Shown here: one piece after another, positions 63,701 to 64,000 of the stretch
Layout: the number at the start of each line of letters is the position of its first letter
How positions within the stretch are numbered: the first letter of the stretch is position 1
Origin: Lytechinus variegatus
Taxonomy: Eukaryota; Echinodermata; Echinoidea; Temnopleuroida; Toxopneustidae
Reading direction: 5' to 3'
Length of the DNA: 64,000 nucleotides
Assembly (NCBI RefSeq): GCF_018143015.1
Contig: NC_054751.1
Location: 32,750,347 to 32,814,346 of the forward strand
Made by a program: the position numbers and the translations under genes
Notes under the pieces: model-generated
Told to the model about the DNA's origin: nothing
Databases searched by the model: none
What the model saw: the letters and a program-made list of their open reading frames with translations, nothing else

Positions 63701-64000
63701 TAAATGATGTGTCTTCTTACCTCTAAGATATCTCTTTCAAATTTATAAGCCCCGCCCCCTGTTGCATGGAGAGTATTTGACACACTAGAAAGATTCTTGT
63801 CTTTAACAAGGTCCAAAAACTGAGACATGTTGTACGTTGGGAAACGTATAAAATGTATTGTCCCATGATGGCCTAGCACTGGTACATTCTCAATCTGCAA
63901 GTGGGCATCCCGTACACCGGTCTCTCCGTAAGCCACCGTCGACGTCAGGTAGCGCTGGATTTTATCTAGGGTTCCTGGCTCTACGCTTGCATCAGTCGGA
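57776..64000 (-). CDS. PANK: pantothenate kinase (PANK1/2/3 type), 3' six exons; 5' end outside the window
   Basis: Exons in coding order: 63721-64000 (continues past the edge), 63096-63346, 61361-61537, 60847-60970, 58364-58489 and 57776-57967 (TGA). They give 382 residues with all borders AG/GT and in frame. Family motifs appear in order: [150 protein letters not shown]. These glycine-rich segments are the ATP-binding core of the eukaryotic PANK fold. The enzyme phosphorylates pantothenate to 4'-phosphopantothenate, the first and controlling step of coenzyme A synthesis, and is inhibited by acyl-CoA in the known animal forms. After the core is a 54-residue Ser/Glu/Thr-rich tail, probably disordered. 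The N-terminal targeting region, which separates the vertebrate isoforms, is not visible. Confidence 0.95.
59338..59486. mobile_element. ~150-bp MITE in a PANK intron
   Basis: The ends GTGTTGCATAAAACATTTTA and AAAGTTTTATGCAACAC mirror each other. Inner CCAGAGAAAACTCTGGTAAA and CTGAATTTTCTCAGGTAAAA are short self-complementary blocks. Confidence 0.65.
60438..60619. mobile_element. diverged foldback element, GTTTCATAAAGC family, in a PANK intron
   Basis: The left arm GTGGGTGTTTCACCAAGCTA and right arm TTACAAACAGCTTTTAAAAA are worn versions of the family ends. CTGGTGATCCCTTCTTAGG and GGATCACCTTTTGTTCC mark the inner arms. A poly-G tract follows at about 60620. Confidence 0.5.
61738..61866. repeat. 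ATT/ATC-rich microsatellite
   Basis: An imperfect ATT, GTT and ATC triplet run in the PANK intron between 60970 and 63096, upstream in coding order of exon 61361-61537. Confidence 0.9.

Overview
This is a stretch of eukaryotic, metazoan genomic DNA. Genes are split into many short exons by introns of hundreds to thousands of bases with ordinary GT-AG borders. The DNA is AT-rich and crowded with short non-autonomous transposons, tRNA-derived SINEs, decayed LINEs and microsatellites. The mix of repeats (TTAA-flanked elements ending AAGGGGAAGTTCACCC, foldback elements starting GGGTGTTTCATAAAGC, and a SINE with a TATAAATGCC-ATT tail) together with the protein similarities points to an invertebrate deuterostome. 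A sea urchin or other echinoderm is the best guess, inferred from recall and not from a search.

Layout. (1) About 782-5875, plus strand: the last six coding exons of an EXD3/mut-7 type exonuclease gene whose 5' part lies before the window. (2) 12810-22872, minus strand: a complete 12-exon neuroguidin gene (NGDN, 321 codons), convergent with EXD3. The two stop codons are 6.9 kb apart, across DNA holding TTAA elements, a SINE and an ATC-rich minisatellite. (3) 22873-40846: an 18-kb gene-poor block between two divergent genes. It is full of mobile elements: a 1.9-kb terminal-inverted-repeat element, an element carrying a ~110-bp tandem array, a LINE inserted in an opposite-strand LINE, a perfect 29-bp inverted repeat, and two Tc1/mariner-like foldback elements. 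(4) 40847-48824, plus strand: a complete small ankyrin-repeat gene. All its introns are in phase 0, it has an internal three-exon duplication, and it has two possible last exons. One of these ends in a CaaX-type prenylation motif. (5) 57776-64000, minus strand: the last six coding exons of a pantothenate kinase gene (PANK1/2/3 type), convergent with the ankyrin gene and running off the right edge.

The four genes do unrelated jobs (RNA/DNA 3'-5' exonuclease; ribosome biogenesis/translation factor; ankyrin scaffold; first step of coenzyme A synthesis) and show no sign of being an operon or functional cluster. The observations most worth following are the alternative prenylated C-terminus of the ankyrin gene, the inverted transposon pair between its two last exons, and the nested insertions that allow transposition events to be read base by base. 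All exon models were made by eye from frame continuity and splice sites. Their summed lengths are in frame, but no transcript data were available.
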